Assembly: GCF_004340785.1 (NCBI RefSeq)
Contig: NZ_SLXS01000003.1
Span: 219,689 to 283,688, forward strand
Source of the DNA: Tumebacillus sp. BK434
GTDB taxonomy: Bacteria; Bacillota; Bacilli; Tumebacillales; Tumebacillaceae
Length of the DNA: 64,000 nucleotides
Direction of reading: 5' to 3'
The first letter of the stretch is position 1. Each line of letters opens with the position of its first letter. The position numbers were made by a program, and so were the translations under genes. The notes under the pieces are model-generated. The model made no database searches and was not told the DNA's origin. It saw only the letters and a program-made list of their open reading frames with translations. Shown here piece by piece: positions 25,226-34,302 of the stretch.

Positions 25226-25924
25226 TTAAGATGCATGCCGTACGTTCGTTTGTTCAGTTGCCGGAAGCTGAGCCAGACAGACTTGTAATTCCTCGTCCAG
25301 CATCCCTTTCAGCTCCCGATCCGCACACACCGCCACCGCCGCCTCAAACGCAGCAGCAGCCACTTCCCACAGACCGTTCCCCTTCGCCTCATACCCCTCC
25401 GAGATCCGAATGTTCAGCCACGCTGCCATCTCCTCGGTGAGTACTGCTGCCGGTGCAGGCTCGGTAAAAGTCACCTCTGTAGATACAGACTCCTCTGCAA
25501 GTACGATCTCTTCTGCAAGAACGATCTCTTCTGCAAGAACGATCTCTTCTGCAAGTACGATCTCTTCTGCAAGTACGATCTCTTCTGCAAGATCGGATTC
25601 TTCAAGAAGCGCAGACTCTTCTGCAGGGTGATGCTTTTCTTGTGCTAGAAGCGGAGCTATTTCTACTGGAGTGTTTATCGTTTCCACCGGGTGGTGGTAG
25701 CCGCGGAGGCTGAGGGCGAGAGTGAGACAGGAGCAGGCGGCGGCGACCGGGAGCGGGCCGGCGAGGGCGGCGATGATCGGGGCGGTCCCCAGGGCACCGA
25801 CCGTCAGGATGAGACTCCCCCACAGTTTTCTGCGAATCTGCCAGTTGCGCTGACCTGCCCATTCTAGAAACAGCCCGAGCAGCGCCACCGCACAGCCGAT
25901 CGACAAGGCGTACGTGATGAACAT
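25226..25924 (-). CDS. Membrane protein with hexapeptide Leu-Ala-Glu-Glu-Ile-Val repeats
   Basis: A 232-residue protein. Two or three membrane helices (about 3-20, 32-60) are followed by a cytoplasmic or external acidic region containing five head-to-tail copies of LAEEIV (18-bp DNA units, about residues 114-145). A helical C-terminal domain (about 165-220; ISEGYEAKGNGLWEVAAAAF) looks like a TPR-like pair. I prefer the second ATG (25924) because AAGGAGG is 7 bases upstream; the first ATG (25930) is only 1 base from it. Function unknown; possibly cotranscribed with the PRC-barrel gene. Confidence 0.7.
   Translation of the reverse strand: MFITYALSIGCAVALLGLFLEWAGQRNWQIRRKLWGSLILTVGALGTAPIIAALAGPLPVAAACSCLTLALSLRGYHHPVETINTPVEIAPLLAQEKHHPAEESALLEESDLAEEIVLAEEIVLAEEIVLAEEIVLAEEIVLAEESVSTEVTFTEPAPAAVLTEEMAAWLNIRISEGYEAKGNGLWEVAAAAFEAAVAVCADRELKGMLDEELQVCLAQLPATEQTNVRHAS
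25494..25583. repeat. 18-bp tandem repeat, five copies plus a partial sixth
   Basis: Unit TCTGCAAGTACGATCTCT with T/A variation at one position. It is in frame inside the membrane-protein gene, encoding LAEEIV. Copies are nearly identical at DNA level, so the array is young and probably length-variable. Confidence 0.95.
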
Positions 25925-26084
25925 TCTCATGCCTCCTTCGCTCGCGAAACATACAAACTACTTTTAGATAAATGTAATCATGACTTATACGACTCTATTA
26001 TATTTCGAACTCTTCCCTTTTCGCGTAAGACAAAAGACATAAATTCTGACAACTTCGACATGCCAGAAGTCCCATTTTGGCACG

Positions 26085-26118
26085 CAAAAAAGCACTCTGA
26101 ACGAATCAGAGTGCTTCT
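26085..26118 (-). terminator. Terminator of the S1-domain gene
   Basis: AAGCACTCTGA / TCAGAGTGCTT with a TTTTTT tail on the minus strand. Confidence 0.9.
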
Positions 26119-26140
26119 TCTAACTCAAGAAGAGTAAGCC

Positions 26141-26575
26141 TTACGCCATGCCGGCTTTCTTAGCCCATTCTTTGAGTTGATCAGCCATGGTGTTGAACGG
26201 TTCGGTAGAAACGTCCGAGTGAGCGATGGTAGTAGCCGGGCCGCCAGCTTTGCGAGCGCCGCCCTTGTTGCCACCTTTCGCGTTGTTGGAACGGCCACCG
26301 CCGTTGCCACCGCGGCGCGGACGGTCGGAACCTTCCGGCTTCGGTTGAGTTTCCTTGATCGACAAGGAGATCTTGCCGCTATCTTCCACGTTCAGTACCT
26401 TAACTTGAACAACATCGCCGACGTTCAGAACATCGTTGATATCATTGATAAAGGTATGAGAAACTTGGGAGATGTGGACAAGACCGGTCTTGCCCTCTGC
26501 CAGCTCTACAAACGCACCAAACGATTTAATACCTGTGACTTTGCCTTCGACGACGGAACCAACTTCAATAGACAA
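26141..26575 (-). CDS. yabR: S1 RNA-binding domain protein (YabR/GSP13 type)
   Basis: A 144-residue protein. The S1 OB-fold (about 3-75; GSVVEGKVTGIKSFGAFVEL, then GLVHISQVSH) binds RNA. A Gly/Arg/Asn-rich unstructured segment (about 80-115) and a short C-terminal helix follow. It closely resembles B. subtilis YabR; GSP13/CvfD are related. Starts at TTG behind AAAGGAG. In Bacillus yabR sits beside divIC; that context is absent here. Confidence 0.85.
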   Translation of the reverse strand: MSIEVGSVVEGKVTGIKSFGAFVELAEGKTGLVHISQVSHTFINDINDVLNVGDVVQVKVLNVEDSGKISLSIKETQPKPEGSDRPRRGGNGGGRSNNAKGGNKGGARKAGGPATTIAHSDVSTEPFNTMADQLKEWAKKAGMA

Positions 26576-26664
26576 ATTACAACGCTCCTTTTATCAACAC
26601 AAAAGATAGATACTATTATACCGTTTTTCCTACAAAATCACCACTAAAAAATTACTTTCCCCTA

Positions 26665-26692
26665 AAAAAGCCCCCCGCAGAGCGAGGAGCCC
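26665..26692 (-). terminator. Terminator of the orphan ABC ATPase gene
   Basis: Minus-strand imperfect GC-rich stem (GGGCTCC ... GGGGGGC) followed by TTTTTT, just after the stop at 26698. Confidence 0.6.
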
Positions 26693-26697
26693 TTCGA

Positions 26698-27459
26698 TTA
26701 GCGCTGCCCGGCCCACCAAAGATAGGCGTCCGTAAGCGTCGGCGTGACTTGGCTGACTTCTTCCACCGGCACAAAATCGGCGATCTCGCGCACATAGACG
26801 CCGTCTTCCAACATTTTCACTGCCGTGACGATCCGGCCGCTTTTGGCAGCCGGCAGCTGCGGCGCCACGTATTCCCACACTTTTCCTTCCACCCAGGAGT
26901 AGGCGGTGTTCGCGCTGACATGCACCGTCTCTTTCTCCGGGTGCAGCATGCAGACCGTGTCGAGCAGCCCTTCCAGCGAATCGCCGACGTTGCTCGCCAC
27001 CACCACCACACGCTCTTTTGCCGCTTCGCCCATCGCGTAGCCGATCATCATCCGCTCCTGCTCGCTCAGGCCGGACAGGACTTCATCTAGCAGCAGCACC
27101 TGCGATTCGCTGAGCAGCGCTTTTGCCACCAGCGCCTTGCTTTTCATCACTTTCGACAATTGGCCAATCGATTGGTTCGCGTAGCGATTCAAATACATCA
27201 TCTCTATGCTGTCATTCACCTTGCGGGTTACGTATTCTCTTGGGATCGCCTTGTCACCGGCCATATAGCAGAGGTATTCTTTGACCGTCAGTTCATGGAA
27301 AGCTTCCATTTCCCGCGATACATAACAGGACAGCTGGCTGTTCGCGCCCTCTTCTGTCTGGGCCATCTTCTTTAACAGCCGGGTCTTGCCCGCACCGCGC
27401 GGTCCTAACACCCCGTTGTAGCCTGTGCCGAATTGCAAACCATCTACTTGAATCTTCAT
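26698..27459 (-). CDS. Orphan ABC-type ATPase
   Basis: A 253-residue ATPase. Walker A GPRGAGKT (about 21-28) and Walker B SQVLLLDEVLSG (about 125-136) are clear. The signature is unusual, IGQLSKVMKSK in place of LSGGQ. The switch region reads VVVASNVGDS without an obvious His. The final 70 residues form a domain resembling the C-terminal part of Bcr/Nat-type ATPases. No permease is adjacent, so it may work with a distant partner or as a soluble ATPase. Start ATG at 27459 behind GGGAGGG; the longer frame to 27480 has no ribosome binding site. Confidence 0.75.
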   Translation of the reverse strand: MKIQVDGLQFGTGYNGVLGPRGAGKTRLLKKMAQTEEGANSQLSCYVSREMEAFHELTVKEYLCYMAGDKAIPREYVTRKVNDSIEMMYLNRYANQSIGQLSKVMKSKALVAKALLSESQVLLLDEVLSGLSEQERMMIGYAMGEAAKERVVVVASNVGDSLEGLLDTVCMLHPEKETVHVSANTAYSWVEGKVWEYVAPQLPAAKSGRIVTAVKMLEDGVYVREIADFVPVEEVSQVTPTLTDAYLWWAGQR

Positions 27460-27604
27460 GGTCGATCCCTCCCGTTTCACGCTCTATAGGATTAGTCGAA
27501 GAAGTCAGTTATTTGGTTTCATGATCCGACAACTTTTTGCAAAATTTTTTTGACCCCGCTTTTTAACGCTCTGTCCTCGAACTTTATAGAAAGGAGGATG
27601 GACG

Positions 27605-27796
27605 ATGAATTTGACCAGCGCATTTTCGAACAAACGGGACATCTCCCAATTAAAAATGGAAGAACTTGAAGACCTTGAATTCCACTTGCAAAACAGGGAA
27701 AAAAGCTTGCGATTGAAGGTGGAGCAACTGCGCCGCGATCTGGCCGACATCGAGACAGACCGGGCAAAAGTTAAGACGGAACTCAGCAAACGCTGA
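27605..27796 (+). CDS. Small coiled-coil protein
   Basis: A 63-residue highly charged protein predicted to form one long coiled coil (about 14-60; EELEDLEFHLQNREKSLRLK). Start ATG behind AAAGGAGGA, and its own terminator 10 bases after the stop. No family recognised; small Firmicute coiled coils of this type often act at membranes or in sporulation, but nothing here shows it. Confidence 0.7.
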   Translation: MNLTSAFSNKRDISQLKMEELEDLEFHLQNREKSLRLKVEQLRRDLADIETDRAKVKTELSKR

Positions 27797-27802
27797 TCGA
27801 TA

Positions 27803-27834
27803 AAAGACGCAGCCTCCGGGTTGCGTCTTCTTCA
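27803..27834 (+). terminator. Terminator of the small coiled-coil gene
   Basis: AAGACGCAGCC / GGTTGCGTCTT stem with a TTCTTCATTTT tail. Confidence 0.85.
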
Positions 27835-27918
27835 TTTTAATAAAAAATAATTCCTCATCCAACGAAAGTATTTTATAATAAAATAGAATCCATCATGTAA
27901 ATGGAAGGAGGTGCAGTG

Positions 27919-28818
27919 ATGCTGCGTATTTCAAAAATGTTTTATTTTTTGTTAATCGCACTGATGCTCTTGACCGGTTGTCAGTTATACCGCCCGGTCC
28001 CCGGCTATCTCTACCTCTGCCTGTTTTTGCTGCTGCTCCTGTTCGCGCTGCGCCTGCAAAGCGACCGGTCGGCACGAATCATGCAGCGGGAACTGGAACT
28101 GGCGTTGCGCCGCACCGAGCAGTTGGAGACCGTCTCCCAGATGGCGGCGTCTGTCGCGCATGAAGTGCGCAATCCGATGACCAGCGTGCAGGGCTTTCTG
28201 CAGCTGATGAGCCGGGATATCCCTTCCGAGCACGCGCACGCGATGTATCTGAAAGTGATGGAGGAAGACCTCAAGCGCATCTCCACGATCATCACCGAAT
28301 ACCTGAACGTCTCCCGCATCAGCGGCGGCATGCTCGAAGAAGTGGAGCTCGGTGAGCTTTTGCAAAACACTTGCGCCCTGCTGCAGAGTGAAGCAAACCT
28401 GCGCGGCATCGCGCTCACCCTCGACCTGCCCGCAGACAGCCTGCGCCTGACGCTGGAGCCAGGCGGACTGAAACAGGTGCTGATCAACCTCGCCCGCAAC
28501 GCCATGGAAGCGATCGGCGAGTCGAGCGGCACCGTCACCCTCGCGCTGGAAGACCGCGGCAACACCGTCTGTCTGAAGGTCAAAGATACCGGACCCGGCA
28601 TTCACGCGCGCGACCTGCCTCGCATCTTCAACCCGTTCTATACCACGAAAGCGACCGGCACCGGCCTTGGCCTCGCCATCTCCAAGCGCATTATCGAAGA
28701 ACAAGGGGGCTCGCTTGCCGTGCAAACAGAAGAAGGCAAAGGCACCACCTTTTTCCTTCACCTCCCGAAACACCCCTTCCCGCCTTCCGACTCCGTTCGA
28801 CGCTCTGTCGAAAAATGA
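27919..28818 (+). CDS. Orphan sporulation-type sensor histidine kinase
   Basis: A 299-residue kinase. Two adjacent hydrophobic segments (about 8-20 and 29-46), then a linker, HisKA dimerisation domain (about 75-140; phospho-acceptor His in SVAHEVRNPMTSVQGFLQLM) and a HATPase domain (N box LINLARNAMEA, G1 DTGPGI, F/G2 FYTTKATGTGLGLAIS). The HEVRNPMTS motif is that of the KinA-E/AtoS group that feeds Spo0F/Spo0A. There is no response regulator next to it. The first segment ends in LLTGC, which looks like a lipobox. Start ATG 27919 behind AAGGAGGTG. Confidence 0.88.
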   Translation: MLRISKMFYFLLIALMLLTGCQLYRPVPGYLYLCLFLLLLLFALRLQSDRSARIMQRELELALRRTEQLETVSQMAASVAHEVRNPMTSVQGFLQLMSRDIPSEHAHAMYLKVMEEDLKRISTIITEYLNVSRISGGMLEEVELGELLQNTCALLQSEANLRGIALTLDLPADSLRLTLEPGGLKQVLINLARNAMEAIGESSGTVTLALEDRGNTVCLKVKDTGPGIHARDLPRIFNPFYTTKATGTGLGLAISKRIIEEQGGSLAVQTEEGKGTTFFLHLPKHPFPPSDSVRRSVEK

Positions 28819-28906
28819 CCACCCTTGCTAACTTTTAACAGGATTCCCAGTCCCTAAAGCGAAGTAACTACATAACCGAACTGAAAACTGTTAAAGGGGG
28901 AATTCG

Positions 28907-31900
28907 ATGCAACAGCACCGCCGGTCCGCGAAATTGCGGACCCCGCTTGCGCTGCTCACCGTGTTTTTGTTGCTTCTGACCTTGCTGCCGATCCTGCCGG
29001 CCCAACAGGCCGTGGCGGACGGAGATCTCACACTCTCCAACTCCATCTTCCCCGCCGGATACAGCAACACGCGGATCTACATCACCGGGGGCAGCCTGTT
29101 TCCGTTTCACAGCAAGACGCAGGTCATGCTCTACGACGCGAGCGGGAAACAGGTTAACAAGCTGCGGGAATTCTCGTACGCGGATGACCGCCACATCTCG
29201 ATCGAGCTGATCGCAGGCCTCCCGCAGGGGCGCTATCAGCTGCTCGTCATGTCCTATGAAACGGCGATCGCCGAGATCCAGGTGATGAGCAACTACGACC
29301 CGGCGAACGTGCAGATCACGCCGGGCACCGACCGCGACATTCGCATCGACTGGAAAGATCCCGGCGCGATCGACCTGCGCGAGATCGTCATCCAGTACGG
29401 GCTGATCGACTCGACCAGCTACCAACGGTCTTTCGTCGTCCCGCGCACCCAGCAGTCCTATACGCTGCGGGACTTGGAGCATAACAAGAAATACCGGATT
29501 AAACTATTCGGGCGCAAAGTGGACGGTTCGTCCTCGCCCGGCACCGAATTCACCAACGGCGGCGCCGGCTACCTCGCCACCGACAGCACGCCGCCGGGCG
29601 AGTTGACCAATCTCGTCGTCCGCGCGATCCCAAACGGATTTGACTTGAGCTGGAGCGACCCGCTCGATTCCGACTTGAGCATGATCACCGTGCAGTACGC
29701 GGAGCACGGCACGACCCGCTGGATGGACGGCTTTGTCGTCGCCAAAGGGGTCGGACACGGCCTGCTGAGCCAGATGAACATGTCGAAGCGCTACGATTTC
29801 CGCTTTACGAAGACGGATCTCCTCGGCAACTTCTCGCAGCAGACGGCCACTAACAATGGCTACGGGTACACGTTTGACACCACTCCGCCGTCCAATGTCA
29901 GCGGGCTGAACGTCTCCGTGCAGTCCAAGTCGGAAGCGCTGCTGACCTGGCAGGACCCAAGCGATGCTGCCAGCACCGATTTTCATCATGTAAACGTCTA
30001 CATCAAATCATCACTGACCGACTGGATCTCCGTCGGGCGGGTGGAAAAAGGCGTCCGGCAGCTGACCTTGAGCGGACTGGCCGGCAATATCGACTATACG
30101 TTCAAAGTCGTGTCGGTCGACAGCTTCGGCAACGAGGCGAGCGGTGCGCTCACCACGCGCCAAGTCGATACCTATTCGCTGACCGACCTGCGGAAGGTGA
30201 CCGTCGCTCAGGAACCGGAAGGCGGGCTGCAACTGCAGTGGCCGGATAGCGTCGATGCGATCAACTTCAACCTGTTCAAAGTCTATTACGCACCGACCGG
30301 CACCACCGACTTCCGCGAGACGGCGCTGAGCAACAAAGGCACCCGTTCCGCCCTGCTGCGCGATTTGCCGCGCGGCACGTACGACCTGCAATTCCGTCTG
30401 TTTGACCGCCACGGGGTGGAGAAAGATTTCCACCTGATGACCAACAACGGCTACGGTTATTTTGCCGCCGGCAAATCGGGCGGCAACTTCCCGGTCGAGC
30501 TCGGCGATGTGCGCATTCAGCCGTACAGCACCAAAAGCATGCTGATCACGTGGAACCCCGCTTCCACCGACGGCACGCATGTGGAGATTTACACGGCGGA
30601 GCGCTCCGTCTCCCCCGCTTGGCGACTTGCCGCTCAGGTGGACAAGCGCACACAGCGCTATGAAGTGCTGAACCTCGCGGAAGACAAGGACTACTTTTTC
30701 AAGCTCGTCGTGGTCGACACGGTCAAAAATACCCGCACCTACGGGGTGATCTACGACAACTCGGGCTACGGCTTCAACCTGTCGGGCGGCGACCGCTATC
30801 CGCCGCGGGAAGTGACCAATGCCGGCGCCAACGTCATCGGCGGCGGGATCACCGTCACCTACTTCGAACCGACCGATTCCGATTTTGACAAGGTGACGAT
30901 CTACGCAGAGCGCGTCGGCACATCAGACGTGAAGCGCTTTGATGTCGCGCGCGGCGCAAACGGCACGACGATCCGCGACCTGCTGCCCGGCGCGACCTAC
31001 CGCCTGCGCATCACCACCGTCGACACTTACGGCAATGAGTCGCAGGGGATCATCCTGAACAACAACGGACCGGGCTACACGATCCCGACTTCGGCCGGGT
31101 CCGGCCAAAACGAAGTGAACAACGCGCTGCTGATCCCGGAAACGAACAAGCTGACCGTTCGCTTCCAGGACCCGCTGGCTGCCGATTACAGCCGCGCGGT
31201 GATCTCGATCAAGAAGAACAGCAGCACAAGCTACACGACCAGCAAGACGGTCTACAAAGGCACCAATGAAGTGACGTTTGACGGTCTCGATGCCAACTCG
31301 TTCTACCATGTGCGCATCGTGACGGTGAACAGCACGAACAAGGAGTCGGCCGGCCTCTACCTCGGCGGCACGACCGGCATCGGCCTGCAGCCGGTGACCA
31401 AAGTCACCAACGGCAATGTCACCGAAAGTAAAGGCCAGCTGATCGTCACCTGGATCGACCCGACCGGTATCAACCCGTCCGGGGTGATGGTGGAAGTGCA
31501 GGCGCGCGGCTCCAGCCTCTGGAGCGACCCGCTGATCGTGCAGCCTGGCACCCAGCGTGCCGTTTTCTCCGGTCTCAGCGATGCGGAGTACTACAAAGTC
31601 CGCCTGACTACGCTGCTGACTCCTGTCGCGTCGGCGCCCGTGCTGCTCGACAACGGCACGGTCGGTTATCGCCCGGAGCGGTCGCAGCTGATCGCCACGC
31701 CATCGCAGATCGCGTACCATGAGTCGGCGACGCAGCGCATCACCTTGACCGGGGTGAACACGCGCCTGCCCTACAGCGCGAATGAGATCCGCGCCAAGCT
31801 GTACACCTCGGGCGGCACCGACATCTCAGAAGCGATCACCGCGCAGAGCACCTACTCCTCGACCCGCTACGATGTGACGCTGCGCCGCTCCTTGCAGCCG

Positions 31901-32563
31901 GGCTTGTACAAGCTGGTCGTCACGACGAAAGAGGACGGCGAGTTCAGCTCGTGGATCAAAGTGGCGTCGAGCGCGCCGCTCGTGCAGGCGATCGCCCTCG
32001 ACCAAGGAGCTGTCGCCTACGGCTACAGCGCATTTACCGTCAAACTGACCGGCAGCGGCTTCAAGACGGGCGCGAAAGTGCAGATCGACAACGCCCAGGA
32101 AGTGACGCCGTTCTCGATCTCCGGGGAGCAGCTCAGCTTCACGATGCCGAGCGGTCTGATGCCGGGCGTGCACAAAGTGTCGGTGAAGACGAGCGACGGC
32201 ACGTCGCTTCCGGTCGGCTTTACGGTACACCCGTTCAGCAGCAAAGTGGTCTACACCCCGGCCACCACGCGCACCGGCCTGCACAAAGCGGAACTGCAGA
32301 TCAAGAACCATGACAGCCACGTGCGCTCAGGCAAAGTGCTCGTGCAGATTCGCAAGAACGGCAAATTGATCGAAATCCGCGAGTTGGAAGGCACGTTCAG
32401 CGCCTACGAAACGCTCACCTTCAAGCTCGACTTGGGCGGTGTGAACTCCGTCTATGCGGACGGCCCGCTGAGCTCGCTGTCGATCCAGGCCTTTGTGGTC
32501 GATCCGTACACCTACACGCCGCTGGCCGAGCCGGTCACGCATGCTCGAACGCTCAATCTCTAA
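28907..32563 (+). CDS. Large secreted protein with FN3-like repeats and an IPT/TIG domain
   Basis: 1218 residues. Signal peptide about 1-37. An N-terminal beta domain (about 40-125) is followed by about eight FN3-like modules of some 90 residues, several ending in a recurring N-G-Y-G-Y motif (TNNGYGYTFDTTPP, MTNNGYGYF, DNSGYGFN). A beta module with an YHESATQRITLTG start (about 925-1025) precedes an IPT/TIG-like domain (about 1025-1110) and a terminal beta domain. No transmembrane anchor or sorting signal is seen. The SLH-domain gene follows 15 bases later, so this is likely a surface-layer-associated structural or adhesive protein. The ligand is unknown. Confidence 0.85.
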   Translation: MQQHRRSAKLRTPLALLTVFLLLLTLLPILPAQQAVADGDLTLSNSIFPAGYSNTRIYITGGSLFPFHSKTQVMLYDASGKQVNKLREFSYADDRHISIELIAGLPQGRYQLLVMSYETAIAEIQVMSNYDPANVQITPGTDRDIRIDWKDPGAIDLREIVIQYGLIDSTSYQRSFVVPRTQQSYTLRDLEHNKKYRIKLFGRKVDGSSSPGTEFTNGGAGYLATDSTPPGELTNLVVRAIPNGFDLSWSDPLDSDLSMITVQYAEHGTTRWMDGFVVAKGVGHGLLSQMNMSKRYDFRFTKTDLLGNFSQQTATNNGYGYTFDTTPPSNVSGLNVSVQSKSEALLTWQDPSDAASTDFHHVNVYIKSSLTDWISVGRVEKGVRQLTLSGLAGNIDYTFKVVSVDSFGNEASGALTTRQVDTYSLTDLRKVTVAQEPEGGLQLQWPDSVDAINFNLFKVYYAPTGTTDFRETALSNKGTRSALLRDLPRGTYDLQFRLFDRHGVEKDFHLMTNNGYGYFAAGKSGGNFPVELGDVRIQPYSTKSMLITWNPASTDGTHVEIYTAERSVSPAWRLAAQVDKRTQRYEVLNLAEDKDYFFKLVVVDTVKNTRTYGVIYDNSGYGFNLSGGDRYPPREVTNAGANVIGGGITVTYFEPTDSDFDKVTIYAERVGTSDVKRFDVARGANGTTIRDLLPGATYRLRITTVDTYGNESQGIILNNNGPGYTIPTSAGSGQNEVNNALLIPETNKLTVRFQDPLAADYSRAVISIKKNSSTSYTTSKTVYKGTNEVTFDGLDANSFYHVRIVTVNSTNKESAGLYLGGTTGIGLQPVTKVTNGNVTESKGQLIVTWIDPTGINPSGVMVEVQARGSSLWSDPLIVQPGTQRAVFSGLSDAEYYKVRLTTLLTPVASAPVLLDNGTVGYRPERSQLIATPSQIAYHESATQRITLTGVNTRLPYSANEIRAKLYTSGGTDISEAITAQSTYSSTRYDVTLRRSLQPGLYKLVVTTKEDGEFSSWIKVASSAPLVQAIALDQGAVAYGYSAFTVKLTGSGFKTGAKVQIDNAQEVTPFSISGEQLSFTMPSGLMPGVHKVSVKTSDGTSLPVGFTVHPFSSKVVYTPATTRTGLHKAELQIKNHDSHVRSGKVLVQIRKNGKLIEIRELEGTFSAYETLTFKLDLGGVNSVYADGPLSSLSIQAFVVDPYTYTPLAEPVTHARTLNL

Positions 32564-32578
32564 CAAGGAGGACTCGCG

Positions 32579-34243
32579 ATGAACTGGAAACGCTGCGCCC
32601 TGATCGGGTGTTTGACGGCGGGCCTCCTGCTTGGCCCGCTTCCGCTGGCTCCGTCTGCGTCTGCCGAGACGACGATCGCCGTCAAAACGTACGGCTCAGG
32701 CCTGACGGTGGAAGGGTTGTACCTCAGCCAAGGGGTGTCGCTCGGCGGCACTCCGGTGCTGTTGACCGTGGAGTTCCTGAACGGCGACACCCTGTCTTAC
32801 GATCAAACGACAACCGATGAACACGGCACCTACCGTTTTGACATGACCTTGCCCCACGATCTGGACAGCGGCGTGCTGCGCGCGATCATCAGCGTGCAAG
32901 GCGAGCAGAAAAGCGCCACGTTCAACTATTCCAGATCGACCGGCGACGGCGTGATCTCGCCGATCGACATGGGGCCGTACCGCTTTACCGGCGAGTTGAA
33001 CGGCGGTCAGAAACAAGCGGTGCTCTACGACACCGCGACCGGAGTCAACTTGTCCCGCAGCGGCGGACTGGCCACTGTGACGCTGAATGAAAGCAAAGCG
33101 TTGAGCGCTGTACGAAGCGCTGAGAGCGGCACCAAGTACCTGACGATCTCCGTCCCGGCCAATGACCCGTCGGCAGAAGTGACGGTGCCCCGCACGGTGA
33201 TCCAAGAGATGATCACCAGACTTGGCAGCGACGCGCACCTGCTGATCGCCGCCGAAAAAGGCAGCTATGACCTGCCCTTGGATGCGATCAACCCGCTCCT
33301 GATGAAACAGGTGCTGGACAGCAGCCGCGGCGGTCTGTCCTTTCGGATCGCGGCGGTCGGCAACGCGGAGAGCTCCGCGGTCGCGCAAAAGCTGCAGCGC
33401 CAAAAGATGCCCGACCCGCTGGTCACTCCGGTCTCGTTTGCTGTGCAGGCGATCTTGGACAGCTCCACCGTTCAGTTGCTCGACTACGGCAGCCGTTTTG
33501 CGCAGATGTCGATCGACCTGACCGGCTCTACGCTCGCTGCCAACCGCACGGTTTCCGCCCTGCTCCAGCACGCGCAAGTGGAGAATCTGACGCCGACCCC
33601 GTCCAAAGTCTTCCGTGACGCGGTCGGACACGGCAAACTGGTGATCAAGCGCTCCGGAAACGGCATCTACGTGCCGATCCAGGATGCGCGGTCGTTCTCC
33701 GACCTGCAGTACACCTCGCAGAAAGACAAGATCCAGCAACTGGCCAACCGCCACATCATCAACGGGCGGACGACCACGTCTTTCGCCCCGCAAGGCGACA
33801 TCACGCGCGCCGAGTTTGCGACGTTGATGATGCTGTCGCTCGGCCTGAGCGACAAGCAGGGCACGAGCCTGTTCCGCGATGTGCCGGCCAACCAGTGGTA
33901 TACCAAGCCGGTCGCGATCGGTTCGACCTTGGGCCTGATCAGCGGCCACGATGCGCGGACGTTCGCGCCGCACAATCCGATCACCCGCGAGGAGATCGCG
34001 TCGCTGATGGTGCGCTGTCTGAGCTATGTCGAGCAGCGTCCGTACGTCGATACGACCCGCATTCTGGGTCAGGTCCAAGACCGCAGCAACATCTCCTCCT
34101 GGGCCCGGGAAGACATCGCCTTGGCGATCTCGACCGGCATCCTCGACAAGAATACCAGCTTCGTCGAGCCGCGCCGCTCCGCTACCCGTGCGGAAAGTGC
34201 CGAGATGCTCTACAACCTGCTGACCTACCTCAAGATGATCTAG
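32579..34243 (+). CDS. S-layer homology (SLH) domain surface protein
   Basis: A 554-residue exported protein. Signal peptide about 1-29; beta-rich ectodomain about 30-370; then three SLH domains (about 376-554), seen in FSDLQYTSQKDKIQQLANRHIINGR (split at KIQQLANRH), ITRAEFATLMMLSLGLS, and ITREEIASLMVR. SLH domains bind pyruvylated wall polysaccharide, anchoring the protein to the wall. Start ATG behind AAGGAGGA, 15 bases after the FN3 protein gene, so the pair is an operon and the SLH protein may anchor its partner. Confidence 0.9.
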   Translation: MNWKRCALIGCLTAGLLLGPLPLAPSASAETTIAVKTYGSGLTVEGLYLSQGVSLGGTPVLLTVEFLNGDTLSYDQTTTDEHGTYRFDMTLPHDLDSGVLRAIISVQGEQKSATFNYSRSTGDGVISPIDMGPYRFTGELNGGQKQAVLYDTATGVNLSRSGGLATVTLNESKALSAVRSAESGTKYLTISVPANDPSAEVTVPRTVIQEMITRLGSDAHLLIAAEKGSYDLPLDAINPLLMKQVLDSSRGGLSFRIAAVGNAESSAVAQKLQRQKMPDPLVTPVSFAVQAILDSSTVQLLDYGSRFAQMSIDLTGSTLAANRTVSALLQHAQVENLTPTPSKVFRDAVGHGKLVIKRSGNGIYVPIQDARSFSDLQYTSQKDKIQQLANRHIINGRTTTSFAPQGDITRAEFATLMMLSLGLSDKQGTSLFRDVPANQWYTKPVAIGSTLGLISGHDARTFAPHNPITREEIASLMVRCLSYVEQRPYVDTTRILGQVQDRSNISSWAREDIALAISTGILDKNTSFVEPRRSATRAESAEMLYNLLTYLKMI

Positions 34244-34260
34244 GGCGTCAGGCACAACAA

Positions 34261-34300
34261 AAAGGCACCAACCTCCTCTGCCGGACGGTTGGTGCCTTTT
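34261..34300 (+). terminator. Terminator of the FN3-SLH operon
   Basis: AAAGGCACCAACC / GGTTGGTGCCTTTT, a strong 13-bp stem with T tail. Confidence 0.92.
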
Positions 34301-34302
34301 AA

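Noticed and set aside
25494-25583. CRISPR or non-coding satellite
   Set aside because: Contiguous 18-bp units without spacers, in frame inside a gene.
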